Shown here: positions 34,058-43,219 of the stretch, in pieces
Layout: the number at the start of each line of letters is the position of its first letter
Numbering within the stretch: the stretch's first letter is position 1
DNA from: Kitasatospora azatica KCTC 9699
Lineage (GTDB): Bacteria; Actinomycetota; Actinomycetes; Streptomycetales; Streptomycetaceae
Direction of reading: 5' to 3'
Assembly (NCBI RefSeq): GCF_000744785.1
Contig: NZ_JQMO01000003.1
Span: forward strand, 2,108,001-2,172,000
DNA: 64,000 bases
The notes under the pieces: model-generated
What the model was told of the DNA's origin: nothing
Seen by the model: the letters and a program-made list of their open reading frames with translations, nothing else
The model's database searches: none
Program-made: the position numbers and the translations under genes

Positions 34058-36510
34058 CCATCACGGAGCCTGCGAAAACCGCCGTCGAGCTCGTCACGCT
34101 CACCATCGACGGCGTCGAAGTCCAGGTCCCCAAGGGCACCTTGGTGATCCGGGCGGCCGAACAGATCGGCACCCAGGTGCCGCGCTTCTGCGACCACCCG
34201 CTGCTCGACCCGGCCGGCGCCTGCCGCCAGTGCATCGTGGAGATCGAGGGCCAGCGCAAGCCGGTCGCCTCCTGCACCATCCCGGTGGCCGAGGGCATGG
34301 TGGTCCGCACCCAACTCAGCTCCCCGGTGGCCGAGAAGGCCCAACGCGGTGTGATGGAGCTGCTGCTGATCAACCACCCGCTGGACTGCCCGGTCTGCGA
34401 CAAGGGCGGCGAATGCCCGCTGCAGAACCAGGCGATGTCCAACGGCCAGGCCGAGACCCGCTTCGACGGGATGAAGCGCACCTACCAGAAGCCGGTGCCG
34501 ATCAGCAGCCAGGTGCTGCTGGACCGCGAGCGCTGCGTGCTCTGCGCCCGCTGCACCCGGTTCTCCCAGCAGATCGCCGGCGACCCGTTCATCGACCTGG
34601 TCGAGCGCGGCGCGCTGCAGCAGGTCGGCACCGGCGAGGGCGACGACTTCGAGTCCTACTTCTCCGGCAACACCATCCAGATCTGCCCGGTCGGGGCGCT
34701 CACCTCGGCCGCCTACCGGTTCCGCTCCCGCCCGTTCGACCTGGTCTCCTCGCCCAGCGTCTGCGAGCACTGCTCCTCGGGCTGCTCGCTGCGCACCGAC
34801 CACCGGCGCGGCAAGGTGCTGCGCCGACTGGCCGGCGAGGAGCCGGAGGTCAACGAGGAGTGGAACTGCGACAAGGGCCGGTTCGCCTTCCGCTACGCCC
34901 AGCAGCGCGACCGGCTGAGCAGCCCGCTGGTCCGCGACCAGGCCACCGGCGAACTGGTCGCCACCTCCTGGCCGCAGGCACTGCGCGCGGCCGCCGAGGG
35001 CCTGACCGGCGCCCGCACCGCGGTGCTGACCGGCGGTCGGGTGACTGTCGAGGACGCCTACGGCTACGCCAAGTTCGCCCGAGTGGTGCTCGGCACCAAT
35101 GACGTGGACTTCCGGTCCCGCCCGCACAGCGCCGAGGAGGCCGACTTCCTGGCCGCCACCGTCGCCGGGCGCGGCATCGACCTGGACGGCAGCGGAGTCA
35201 CCTACCGCTCGCTGGAGGCCGCACCGGCCGTGCTGCTCGCGGGCCTCGAGCCCGAGGAGGAGTCGCCGATCGTCTTCCTGCGGCTGCGCAAGGCGAGCCG
35301 CACCGGCCTCAAGGTCTACGCGATCGCCGACCACCGCTCGCGCGGCCTGACCAAGCTCGGCGGCATGCTGCTGCCCGCCGCGCCCGGCACCGAGGCCGAG
35401 TGGCTGGGCGCGCTGGCCGCCGAGGAACCGCTCAGCGACGAGGCCGGCACCGCCGCCGCACAGCTGCGCCGCCCCGGCGCGGTGATCCTGGTCGGCGAGC
35501 GGCTGGCGCAGATCAGCGGCGCGCTCACCGCGGCGCTGCGACTGGCCCACGCCACCGGCGCCCAGCTCGCCTGGGTGCCGCGCCGGGCCGGCGAACGCGG
35601 GGCGCTGGAGGCCGGCGCGCTGCCCGGCCTGCTGCCGGGCGGCCGACCGGTCACCGTCCCCGCCGCGCGCGCCGAGGCCGCCGCCGCCTGGGGCGTTGCC
35701 GAGCTGCCGGCCCGCCTCGGCCGCGACACCGGCCAGATCCTGGCCGCCGCCGCGCACGGCGACCTGGACGCCCTGGTGGTCGGCGGCCTCGACCTGGACG
35801 ACCTGCCCGACCCGCAGCTCGCCGAGGAGGCGCTCACCCGGGTCGGCTTCGTGATCTCGCTGGAGCTGCGGCCCTCGGCCGTCACCGAGCAGGCCGACGT
35901 GGTCTTCCCGGTCGCCGCCGTGGCCGAGAAGGCCGGCACCTTCCTGGACTGGGAGGGCCGGGTCCGGCTCTTCGAGGCCGCACTGAAGCCCGACCAGCTG
36001 ATGGGTCGTCACCTGCACTCGGACGTCCGGGTGTTGAACATGCTGGCGGACGCGCTCGGGCACCGGCTCGACCTGCCGGACGTCACCGCGGCCCGCCGCG
36101 AGCTGAACGCCTTCACCCCGTGGACCAGCGACCGCCCGGCGGCCCCCGCCGGCCACCCGGCCCCGCTGCCCCGCCCGGCCACCGGCCAGGCGGTGCTGGC
36201 GGGTTGGCGACTGCTGCTGGACCGCGGCACGCTCCAGCAGGGTGACGAGCACCTGGCCGGCACCCGGCACGCCGCCGTCGCCCGACTCTCGCCCGGCACC
36301 GCCGCGGAGATCGGGTCGACCGGCACCGGCGGCCGACTGCGGGTCACCGGCCCGGCCGGCTCGCTGGTGCTGCCGCTGCAGATCACCCCCGAGCTGCCCG
36401 ACCGCACGGTCTGGCTCCCGCTCAACTCGAGTGAGGGCGGCGTCTACCGCTCCCTCGGCACCACCGTCGGTCACCTGGTGACCATCGCACCGGCAGGAGA
36501 GGAGGAGTGA
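34054..36510 (+). CDS. nuoG: NADH-quinone oxidoreductase subunit G
   Basis: An 818-residue Fe-S subunit. The N-terminal 2Fe-2S ferredoxin domain has CDHPLLDPAGACRQC, then HPLDCPVCDKGGEC, CVLCARCTRF and CEHCSSGCSL (with NCDKGRF), giving clusters N1b, N4, N5 and the extra N7-type site. The rest is a molybdopterin oxidoreductase-like domain without cofactor. GTG 34054 overlaps nuoF. Confidence 0.96.
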   Translation: MTITEPAKTAVELVTLTIDGVEVQVPKGTLVIRAAEQIGTQVPRFCDHPLLDPAGACRQCIVEIEGQRKPVASCTIPVAEGMVVRTQLSSPVAEKAQRGVMELLLINHPLDCPVCDKGGECPLQNQAMSNGQAETRFDGMKRTYQKPVPISSQVLLDRERCVLCARCTRFSQQIAGDPFIDLVERGALQQVGTGEGDDFESYFSGNTIQICPVGALTSAAYRFRSRPFDLVSSPSVCEHCSSGCSLRTDHRRGKVLRRLAGEEPEVNEEWNCDKGRFAFRYAQQRDRLSSPLVRDQATGELVATSWPQALRAAAEGLTGARTAVLTGGRVTVEDAYGYAKFARVVLGTNDVDFRSRPHSAEEADFLAATVAGRGIDLDGSGVTYRSLEAAPAVLLAGLEPEEESPIVFLRLRKASRTGLKVYAIADHRSRGLTKLGGMLLPAAPGTEAEWLGALAAEEPLSDEAGTAAAQLRRPGAVILVGERLAQISGALTAALRLAHATGAQLAWVPRRAGERGALEAGALPGLLPGGRPVTVPAARAEAAAAWGVAELPARLGRDTGQILAAAAHGDLDALVVGGLDLDDLPDPQLAEEALTRVGFVISLELRPSAVTEQADVVFPVAAVAEKAGTFLDWEGRVRLFEAALKPDQLMGRHLHSDVRVLNMLADALGHRLDLPDVTAARRELNAFTPWTSDRPAAPAGHPAPLPRPATGQAVLAGWRLLLDRGTLQQGDEHLAGTRHAAVARLSPGTAAEIGSTGTGGRLRVTGPAGSLVLPLQITPELPDRTVWLPLNSSEGGVYRSLGTTVGHLVTIAPAGEEE

Positions 36511-37895
36511 TGGCGAACGTCCCACTCGCCGCCGCCTACGAGACGCTCGGCTTCTTCGGCCGCGACCCGTGGTGGCTGGTCCTGCTCAAGGCGGTATTCT
36601 GCTTCGCCTTCCTGCTGATCACCGTGCTGATCTCGATCGTCTGGGAACGCAAGGTCGTCGCCTGGATGCAGCTGCGGATCGGCCCCAACCGGCACGGCCC
36701 CTGGGGCCTGCTGCAGTCGCTGGCCGACGGCGTGAAGCTGGCGCTCAAGGAAGACCTGGTGGTCGCCAAGGCCGACAAGGTGGTCTACATCCTGGCGCCG
36801 GTGGTCTGCGCGATCCCCGCCTTCATGGCCTTCGCGGTGATCCCGTTCGGCCCCGCCGACAACGAGATCTCGATCTTCGGCACCCGCACCCCGATGCAGC
36901 TCACCGACCTGCCGGTGGCCCTGCTCTACATCCTGGCCACCGCCTCGATCGGGATCTACGGCATCGTGCTGGCCGGCTGGTCCTCCGGCTCCACCTACCC
37001 GCTGCTCGGCGGCCTGCGCTCCTCGGCGCAGATGATCTCCTACGAGATCGCGATGGGCCTGTCCTTCGCCGCCGTCTTCATCTACTCCGGCTCGATGTCG
37101 ACCTCGCAGATCGTCAGCTCGCAACAGCCGACCTGGTTCGCGGTGCTGCTACCGGTCTCCTTCATCGTCTACATCATCGCGATGGTCGGCGAGACCAACC
37201 GGGCGCCGTTCGACCTGCCGGAGGCCGAGGGCGAGCTGGTCGGCGGCTTCAACACCGAGTACAGCTCGCTGAAGTTCGCGATGTTCATGCTGGCCGAGTA
37301 CGTCAACATGGTCACCGTCTCGGCGGTCGCCTCCACCCTGTTCCTGGGCGGCTGGCGGGCCCCGTGGCCGATCTCCACCTTCTGGGCCGGCGCCAACCAC
37401 GGCTGGTGGCCGCTGCTCTGGATCGTGATCAAGATCCAGCTGCTGCTCTTCTTCTTCATCTGGCTGCGCGGCACGCTGCCCCGACTGCGCTACGACCAGT
37501 TCATGAAGCTCGGCTGGAAGGTGCTGATCCCGGTCTCGCTGGTCTGGCTGGTGATGGTGGCCAGCGTCCGGGCGCTGCGCAACGAGGGCCACGGCTTCGG
37601 CCAGGTGGTGCTCTACGTGGGCGCGCCGGTCTGCGGGGTGCTGCTGCTCTCGCTGCTCTGGGACTTCTTCCGCAAGAAGGAGAAGGACCAGCCGCAACTC
37701 GGTGGCGCCGCGGCACAGCAGAGCACGCCGCCCACCGAGTTCGACCCGACGGCGGGCGGGTACCCCGTGCCGCCGCTGCCCGGCCAGCAACTCCCGCCGG
37801 TGCCGCGTCGCCGCAGCCGGGTCCCCCAGGTCCAGCCGCCCGCTGAACCGCTGCAGGACGCGCTCAACGGCGCCAACCAGTCCGAAGGGAGCTGA
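36510..37895 (+). CDS. nuoH: NADH-quinone oxidoreductase subunit H
   Basis: A 461-residue membrane subunit at the junction of the two arms, with eight or so helices. Family blocks are ERKVVAWMQLRIGPNRHGP and VGETNRAPFDLPEAEGELVGG. After the last helix there is a Pro/Arg/Gln-rich cytoplasmic tail of about 70 residues that E. coli lacks. ATG 36510 overlaps the nuoG stop by one base and has a strong GGAGGAG site. Confidence 0.96.
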   Translation: MANVPLAAAYETLGFFGRDPWWLVLLKAVFCFAFLLITVLISIVWERKVVAWMQLRIGPNRHGPWGLLQSLADGVKLALKEDLVVAKADKVVYILAPVVCAIPAFMAFAVIPFGPADNEISIFGTRTPMQLTDLPVALLYILATASIGIYGIVLAGWSSGSTYPLLGGLRSSAQMISYEIAMGLSFAAVFIYSGSMSTSQIVSSQQPTWFAVLLPVSFIVYIIAMVGETNRAPFDLPEAEGELVGGFNTEYSSLKFAMFMLAEYVNMVTVSAVASTLFLGGWRAPWPISTFWAGANHGWWPLLWIVIKIQLLLFFFIWLRGTLPRLRYDQFMKLGWKVLIPVSLVWLVMVASVRALRNEGHGFGQVVLYVGAPVCGVLLLSLLWDFFRKKEKDQPQLGGAAAQQSTPPTEFDPTAGGYPVPPLPGQQLPPVPRRRSRVPQVQPPAEPLQDALNGANQSEGS

Positions 37896-37901
37896 ACCGA
37901 G

Positions 37902-38492
37902 ATGTCCGAGTCCGACGACAAGCCGTCACTGCTGGGACCGGCCGCAGGCTTCGGCGTGACCTTCACGGCCATGTTCAAGAAGCGGCTGACCGAGCAGTAC
38001 CCGGAGCAGAAGAAGCCCACCGCCCCCCGCTTCCACGGCCGCCACCAGCTCAACCGGCACCCCGACGGCCTGGAGAAGTGCGTCGGCTGCGAGCTCTGCG
38101 CCTGGGCCTGCCCGGCCGACGCGATCTACGTGGAGGGCGCCGACAACACCGAGGAGGAGCGCTACTCCCCGGGTGAGCGGTACGGCGCGGTCTACCAGAT
38201 CAACTACGCCCGCTGCATCCTGTGCGGCCTGTGCATCGAGGCCTGCCCGACCCGCGCGCTCACCATGACCAACGAGTACGAGCTGGCCGACTCCTCGCGC
38301 AAGGACCTGATCTTCACCAAGGAGCAGCTGCTGTCCGGCCTCACCGAGGGCATGGTGGCGCCGCCGCACACGATGTTCCCCGGCACCGACGAGGGCGCCT
38401 ACTACCGCGGCGAGGTCACCGAGGCCGCGCCCGGGACGGTCACCCAGCCCCAGCACAATCAGGACGTGCAGGAAAGGGAGGCGACCTCATGA
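37902..38492 (+). CDS. nuoI: NADH-quinone oxidoreductase subunit I (two 4Fe-4S)
   Basis: A 196-residue ferredoxin-like subunit. The two CX2CX2CX3CP motifs are CVGCELCAWACPADAI and CILCGLCIEACPTRAL (clusters N6a and N6b). It starts at ATG 37902, six bases after nuoH ends, and overlaps nuoJ by ATGA. Confidence 0.97.
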   Translation: MSESDDKPSLLGPAAGFGVTFTAMFKKRLTEQYPEQKKPTAPRFHGRHQLNRHPDGLEKCVGCELCAWACPADAIYVEGADNTEEERYSPGERYGAVYQINYARCILCGLCIEACPTRALTMTNEYELADSSRKDLIFTKEQLLSGLTEGMVAPPHTMFPGTDEGAYYRGEVTEAAPGTVTQPQHNQDVQEREATS

Positions 38493-39337
38493 CCTCCACC
38501 GGCGAAGCGGTCCAGTTCTGGGTACTCGCGGTGATCGCGGTCGGCGGAGCCCTGGGCATGCTGACCATGCGCAAGGCGGTGCACAGCGCACTCTGCCTGG
38601 CCGCCACCATGCTTGCGCTGGCGGTCTGTTACCTGGCCCAGGGCGCGGTCTTCCTGGGCGTGGTGCAGATCGTCGTCTACACCGGCGCGATCATGATGCT
38701 CTTCCTCTTCGTGGTGATGCTGGTCGGCGTGACCAGCGCCGACTCGCTGAAGGAGCAGCTCAAGGGCCAGCGGGTGGCCGCCGTGCTCTGCGGCCTCGGT
38801 TTCGGGGTGCTGCTGATCGCGGGCATCGCCAACGCCAAGCTCAAGCACTTCACCGGGCTGGCCGAGGCCAACGCCGAGGGCAATGTGCAGGGCCTGGCCC
38901 GACTGATCTTCACCAAGTACGTCTGGTCCTTCGAGGTCACCGGCGCGCTGCTGATCACCGCGGCGATCGGCGCCATGGTGCTGACCCACCGCGAGCACGT
39001 GACGGCGCCGAAGACCCAGCGCGAGCTGGCCGCCCAGCGGATCAAGGACAACGTCCAGGTCCCGCCGCTGCCGGCTCCCGGCGTCTACGCCCGGCACAAC
39101 GCGGTGGACATCCCCGGCCTGCTGCCGGACGGCACCATCGCCGAGGACTCGGTGATGTCGACGCTGCGCGAACGCGGCCAGATCCGCGACGTCAGCCAGG
39201 ACATGCTGCACCGGATGGCCGAGCTGGAGGCCAGCACGGCCGACTGGCTGGGCCGGCCGCCGTCCGCCCGTCCGCCGGTCACCACCCCGGCCCCGCGCAC
39301 CGCGTTGGAGTCCGCACCCAAGGAGGAGACGGAGTGA
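38489..39337 (+). CDS. nuoJ: NADH-quinone oxidoreductase subunit J
   Basis: A 282-residue membrane subunit with five helices, including VFLGVVQIVVYTGAIMMLFLFVVML, the pi-bulge helix of the family. The last 110 residues (from THREHVTAPKT) form a long hydrophilic tail that is not part of the E. coli protein. It overlaps nuoK by GTGA. Confidence 0.95.
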   Translation: MTSTGEAVQFWVLAVIAVGGALGMLTMRKAVHSALCLAATMLALAVCYLAQGAVFLGVVQIVVYTGAIMMLFLFVVMLVGVTSADSLKEQLKGQRVAAVLCGLGFGVLLIAGIANAKLKHFTGLAEANAEGNVQGLARLIFTKYVWSFEVTGALLITAAIGAMVLTHREHVTAPKTQRELAAQRIKDNVQVPPLPAPGVYARHNAVDIPGLLPDGTIAEDSVMSTLRERGQIRDVSQDMLHRMAELEASTADWLGRPPSARPPVTTPAPRTALESAPKEETE

Positions 39338-39633
39338 ACCCGGTCAACTACCTCTACCTGGCAGCCCTGTTGTTCACCATCGGGGCCGCCGGGGTGCTGA
39401 TCCGGCGCAACGCCATCGTGCTGTTCATGTGCGTGGAGCTGATGCTCAACGCCTCCAACCTGGCACTGGTCACCTTCTCCCGACTGCACGGCAACCTGGA
39501 CGGCCAGATCCTGGCCTTCTTCACCATGGTGGTCGCGGCGGCCGAGGTCGTGGTGGGCCTGGCCATCATCGTGAGCATCTTCCGGACCAGGCACTCGGCT
39601 TCGGTCGACGACAGCAACCTGATGAAGCTGTAG
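39334..39633 (+). CDS. nuoK: NADH-quinone oxidoreductase subunit K
   Basis: A 99-residue three-helix subunit related to MrpC. IVLFMCVELMLNASNLALV has the conserved membrane Glu for proton transfer, and AAAEVVVGLAIIVSIFR has the second. GTG 39334 overlaps the nuoJ stop. Confidence 0.97.
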   Translation: MNPVNYLYLAALLFTIGAAGVLIRRNAIVLFMCVELMLNASNLALVTFSRLHGNLDGQILAFFTMVVAAAEVVVGLAIIVSIFRTRHSASVDDSNLMKL

Positions 39634-39642
39634 GGGCCCCAG

Positions 39643-41541
39643 GTGAACTCTCTCATCCCGCTGCTCGTCGCAGCGCCGTTGGCCGGTGCTGTCCTGCTGC
39701 TGCTCGGCGGGCGCGCCCTCGACCGGTTCGGCCACTGGCTGGGCACGCTCGCCGCCGCGCTCTCCTTCGCCTTCGGGCTGGCCCTCTTCTTCGAGATGCT
39801 GGGCCGGCCCACCGACCAACGGGCCGTGCACGTCAAGCTGTTCAGCTGGATCCCAGTGGCGGGCTTCAAGGCCGACGTCGCCTTCCAACTGGACCAGCTG
39901 TCGATCACCTTCGTGCTGCTGATCACCGGCGTCGGCACCCTGATCCACCTCTACTCGGTGGGCTACATGGCGCACGACGAGCGCCGCCGCCGCTTCTTCG
40001 GCTACCTCAACCTCTTCCTGGCCGCCATGCTGCTGCTGGTGCTGGCCGACAACTACCTGTTGCTGTACGTCGGTTGGGAGGGCGTCGGGCTCGCCTCCTA
40101 CCTGCTGATCGGCTTCTGGCAGCACAAGCCGAGCGCGGCCACCGCCGCCAAGAAGGCCTTCATCGTCAACCGGGTCGGCGACATGGGCCTGTCGATCGCG
40201 ATCATGCTGATGTTCCTCGAGTTCGGCAGCTTCTCCTTCGGCCCGGTCTTCGGCACCGCGCAGCAGGCGAGCGAGGGCAAGCTGACCGCGATCGGCCTGA
40301 TGCTGCTGCTCGCGGCCTGCGGCAAGTCGGCCCAGGTACCGCTGCAGAGCTGGCTCGGCGACGCGATGGAGGGCCCGACCCCGGTCTCCGCCCTGATCCA
40401 CGCGGCCACCATGGTGACCGCCGGCGTCTACCTGATCACCCGCTCCAGCGCGATCTTCAACCTGGCGCCCACCGCGCAGACCGCGGTGGTCTGCGTCGGC
40501 GCGGTCACCCTCCTCTACGGTGCGATCGTCGGTTGCGCCAAGGACGACATCAAGAAGGCGCTGGCCGGCTCGACCATGTCGCAGATCGGCTACATGATCC
40601 TGGCGGCCGGACTGGGCCCGATCGGCTACGTCTTCGCGATCATGCACCTGGTCACCCACGGCTTCTTCAAGGCCGGGCTCTTCCTCGGCGCCGGGTCGGT
40701 CATGCACGGCATGGACGACGAGGTGAACATGCGTCACTACGGCGGCCTGCGCAAGTACATGCCGATCACCTTCGTCACCTTCGGGCTCGGCTACCTGGCG
40801 ATCATCGGCTTCCCCGGACTGTCCGGCTTCTTCTCCAAGGACAAGATCATCGAGGCCGCCTTCGCCAAGGGCGGCACCGAGGGCTGGATCCTCGGCGCGG
40901 TCACCCTGATCGGCGCCGCGGTCACCGCGTTCTACATGACCCGGGTGATGATCCTGACCTTCTTCGGCGAGAAGCGTTGGCAGCCCAGTGCCGAGACCGG
41001 GCACGAGCCGCACCCGCACGAGTCGCCGAAGACCATGACGGTGCCGATGATCCTGCTGGCCGTCGGATCGGTCTTCGCCGGTGGCCTGTTGAGCATCAAC
41101 AGCTCCTTCCTGAACTGGCTGGAGCCGGTCACCGGGCACAGCGAGGGCGACTCGCCGCTCCAGCCGATCGTGGTCACCCTGCTCACCGGCGCCTGCATGC
41201 TGGTCGGCGTCGGCGTCTCCTACCTGGTGTACGGCCGCAACCCGGTGCCGGTCACCCCGCCGGTCGGCTCGGCGCTCACCCGGGCGGCCCGCCGCGACCT
41301 GTACCAGGACGAGATCAACCACGCCGTCCTGGTCCGCCCCGGCTCCGCCCTGACGGCCGCGCTGGTCTACTTCGACAGCAAGGGCCTGGACGGCTTCGTC
41401 AACGGCCTGGCCGCCACCATCGGCGGGATCTCCAGCCGACTGCGCCGGGTGCAGAACGGCTACGTCCGCTCCTACGCCCTCTCCATGTTCGGCGGCACGC
41501 TGGTGCTGGTCGCCACCACTCTCCTGATGAGGTCGGTATGA
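39643..41541 (+). CDS. nuoL: NADH-quinone oxidoreductase subunit L (antiporter-like)
   Basis: A 632-residue antiporter-like subunit with about 15 helices and the long lateral helix. WEGVGLASYLLIGFWQHK, GDAMEGPTPVSALIHAATMVTAGVYL and GCAKDDIKKALAGSTMSQIGYM carry the channel Lys, Glu and His residues. GTG 39643 has a GGGG-type site. Its stop overlaps a 13-codon reading frame by ATGA. Confidence 0.97.
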   Translation: MNSLIPLLVAAPLAGAVLLLLGGRALDRFGHWLGTLAAALSFAFGLALFFEMLGRPTDQRAVHVKLFSWIPVAGFKADVAFQLDQLSITFVLLITGVGTLIHLYSVGYMAHDERRRRFFGYLNLFLAAMLLLVLADNYLLLYVGWEGVGLASYLLIGFWQHKPSAATAAKKAFIVNRVGDMGLSIAIMLMFLEFGSFSFGPVFGTAQQASEGKLTAIGLMLLLAACGKSAQVPLQSWLGDAMEGPTPVSALIHAATMVTAGVYLITRSSAIFNLAPTAQTAVVCVGAVTLLYGAIVGCAKDDIKKALAGSTMSQIGYMILAAGLGPIGYVFAIMHLVTHGFFKAGLFLGAGSVMHGMDDEVNMRHYGGLRKYMPITFVTFGLGYLAIIGFPGLSGFFSKDKIIEAAFAKGGTEGWILGAVTLIGAAVTAFYMTRVMILTFFGEKRWQPSAETGHEPHPHESPKTMTVPMILLAVGSVFAGGLLSINSSFLNWLEPVTGHSEGDSPLQPIVVTLLTGACMLVGVGVSYLVYGRNPVPVTPPVGSALTRAARRDLYQDEINHAVLVRPGSALTAALVYFDSKGLDGFVNGLAATIGGISSRLRRVQNGYVRSYALSMFGGTLVLVATTLLMRSV

Positions 41542-41579
41542 GTCATCTGATGCTGCGTCAGGAAGGGGGACTGTCGTGA
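41538..41579 (+). CDS. 13-residue mini-ORF linking nuoL and nuoM
   Basis: Between nuoL and nuoM a reading frame ATG...TGA codes MSHLMLRQEGGLS. Its ATG overlaps the nuoL stop (ATGA, 41538-41541) and its TGA overlaps the nuoM GTG (GTGA, 41576-41579), so ribosomes could pass from nuoL to nuoM without release. The nuoM ribosome site (GGAAGGGGGA) lies inside it. It may be only a translational coupler rather than a functional peptide. Confidence 0.35.
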   Translation: MSHLMLRQEGGLS

Positions 41580-43219
41580 CTGCTCTGCTCACCGCCACCT
41601 GCGCCGTCCCGGCCGCCGGGGCGATCCTCACCGCCGCGCTGCCGGCCGGTACGAGCGATGCCCGGCGGCGCACCACCAAGACCGTGGCGCTCGGCGTCTC
41701 GGCGGCCACGCTGGCGCTGACCGCCGTGGTCGCGGCCCGGTTCAAGGCCGGCGGCCCGCGCTACCAGCTGACCGAGCACTACAGCTGGATCCGCTCCTTC
41801 GGGATCAGCTTCTCGCTCGGCGTGGACGGCATCGGCGCGGTCCTGGTGCTGCTCACCGCGGTGCTGGTACCGCTGGTGATGCTGGCCTCCTGGCACGACG
41901 CCGACCCAGCACCGGCCCCCGAGGGCACCCTCGACAGCAACACCTTTGAGGGGCGCCGGCGGACCCAGGGCTTCTTCGCCCTGATCCTGTCCGTCGAGGC
42001 GATGGTGATCGTCTCCTTCCTGGCCACCGACGTCTTCCTGTTCTACGTCTTCTTCGAAGCCATGCTGATCCCGATGTACTTCCTGATCGGCGGCTTCGGC
42101 GACCGGGCCGGCGGTCCGGACGCGGCTCGCCAGCGGTCCTACGCGGCGGTCAAGTTCCTGCTCTACAACCTGCTCGGCGGCCTGGTGATGCTGGCCGCGG
42201 TGATCGGGCTGTACGTGATCGCGCAGGACCAGGGCTTCGGCAGCTTCGACCTGCAGACCCTCACCGGGGCGATCGCCGACGGCAAGCTGACCATCGACCC
42301 GACCGCGCAGCGCGCGCTCTTCCTCGGCTTCTTCTTCGCCTTCGCGGTGAAGGCCCCGCTCTGGCCGCTGCACACCTGGCTGCCGAACGCGATGGGCGAG
42401 GCCACCGCCGGGACCGCGGTGCTGATCACCGCGGTGGTCGACAAGGTCGGCACCTTCGCGATGCTGCGGTTCTGCCTGGGCCTGTTCCCGGACGCCTCGA
42501 AGTTCTTCGCCCCGGCGATCCTGGTCCTCTCGGTGATCGGGATCATCTACGGCGCGCTGCTGGCGGTGGGTCAGAAGGACATCAAGCGGCTGGTGGCCTA
42601 CGCCTCGATCTCGCACTTCGGCTTCATCATCCTGGGCATCTTCGCGATGACCAGCCAGGGCCAGAGCGGTGCCACCCTCTACATGGTCAACCACGGCATC
42701 TCGACCGCCCTGCTGATGCTGATCGCCGGCTTCCTGATCTCCCGCCGCGGCTCGCGCCTGATCGCCGACTTCGGCGGGGTGCAGAAGGTCGCGCCGGTGC
42801 TGGCCGGCACCTTCCTGATCGGCGGCCTGGCCACCCTCTCGCTGCCCGGCCTGGCCCCGTTCGTCAGCGAGTTCCTGGTCCTGGTCGGCACCTTCACCCG
42901 CTACCCGGTGCTCGGCATCATCGCCACCCTGGGCATCGTGCTGGCCGCGCTCTACGTGCTGGTGCTCTACCAGCGCACCATGACCGGGCCGGTCAAGGCG
43001 GGGATCAGCGGCATGGCCGACCTGAAGGTGCGTGAGCTGCTGGTGGTCAGTCCGCTGATCGCGCTGACCATCGTGCTCGGCGTCTACCCGAAGCCGCTCA
43101 CCGACCTGGTGAACCCGGCGGTGGCCGACACCCTCTCCCAGGTCCACCAGACCGATCCCAAGCCCGCCCACCCGGTGGCGTTCTTCTCCTACGCACCGCT
43201 CGGAGGTGAGCAGAAGTGA
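41576..43219 (+). CDS. nuoM: NADH-quinone oxidoreductase subunit M (antiporter-like)
   Basis: A 547-residue antiporter-like subunit with about 14 helices. FFEAMLIPMYFLIGGFGDR, FAFAVKAPLWPLHTWLPNAMGEA and GQKDIKRLVAYASISHFGF hold the membrane Lys, His and Glu residues of the proton channel. GTG 41576 with GGAAGGGGG upstream. It overlaps nuoN by GTGA. Confidence 0.96.
   Translation: MTALLTATCAVPAAGAILTAALPAGTSDARRRTTKTVALGVSAATLALTAVVAARFKAGGPRYQLTEHYSWIRSFGISFSLGVDGIGAVLVLLTAVLVPLVMLASWHDADPAPAPEGTLDSNTFEGRRRTQGFFALILSVEAMVIVSFLATDVFLFYVFFEAMLIPMYFLIGGFGDRAGGPDAARQRSYAAVKFLLYNLLGGLVMLAAVIGLYVIAQDQGFGSFDLQTLTGAIADGKLTIDPTAQRALFLGFFFAFAVKAPLWPLHTWLPNAMGEATAGTAVLITAVVDKVGTFAMLRFCLGLFPDASKFFAPAILVLSVIGIIYGALLAVGQKDIKRLVAYASISHFGFIILGIFAMTSQGQSGATLYMVNHGISTALLMLIAGFLISRRGSRLIADFGGVQKVAPVLAGTFLIGGLATLSLPGLAPFVSEFLVLVGTFTRYPVLGIIATLGIVLAALYVLVLYQRTMTGPVKAGISGMADLKVRELLVVSPLIALTIVLGVYPKPLTDLVNPAVADTLSQVHQTDPKPAHPVAFFSYAPLGGEQK

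Noticed and set aside
33769..36525. Minus-strand open frame of 918 codons opposite nuoG
   Set aside because: Shadow frame of very high G+C DNA: low-complexity Gly/Arg/Asp/Gln composition, no motifs, and it lies exactly opposite a conserved gene.
39085..41745. Minus-strand open frame of 886 codons opposite nuoJKL
   Set aside because: Composed of His/Gln/Asp/Arg-rich repeats typical of antisense frames to transmembrane genes. No family features.
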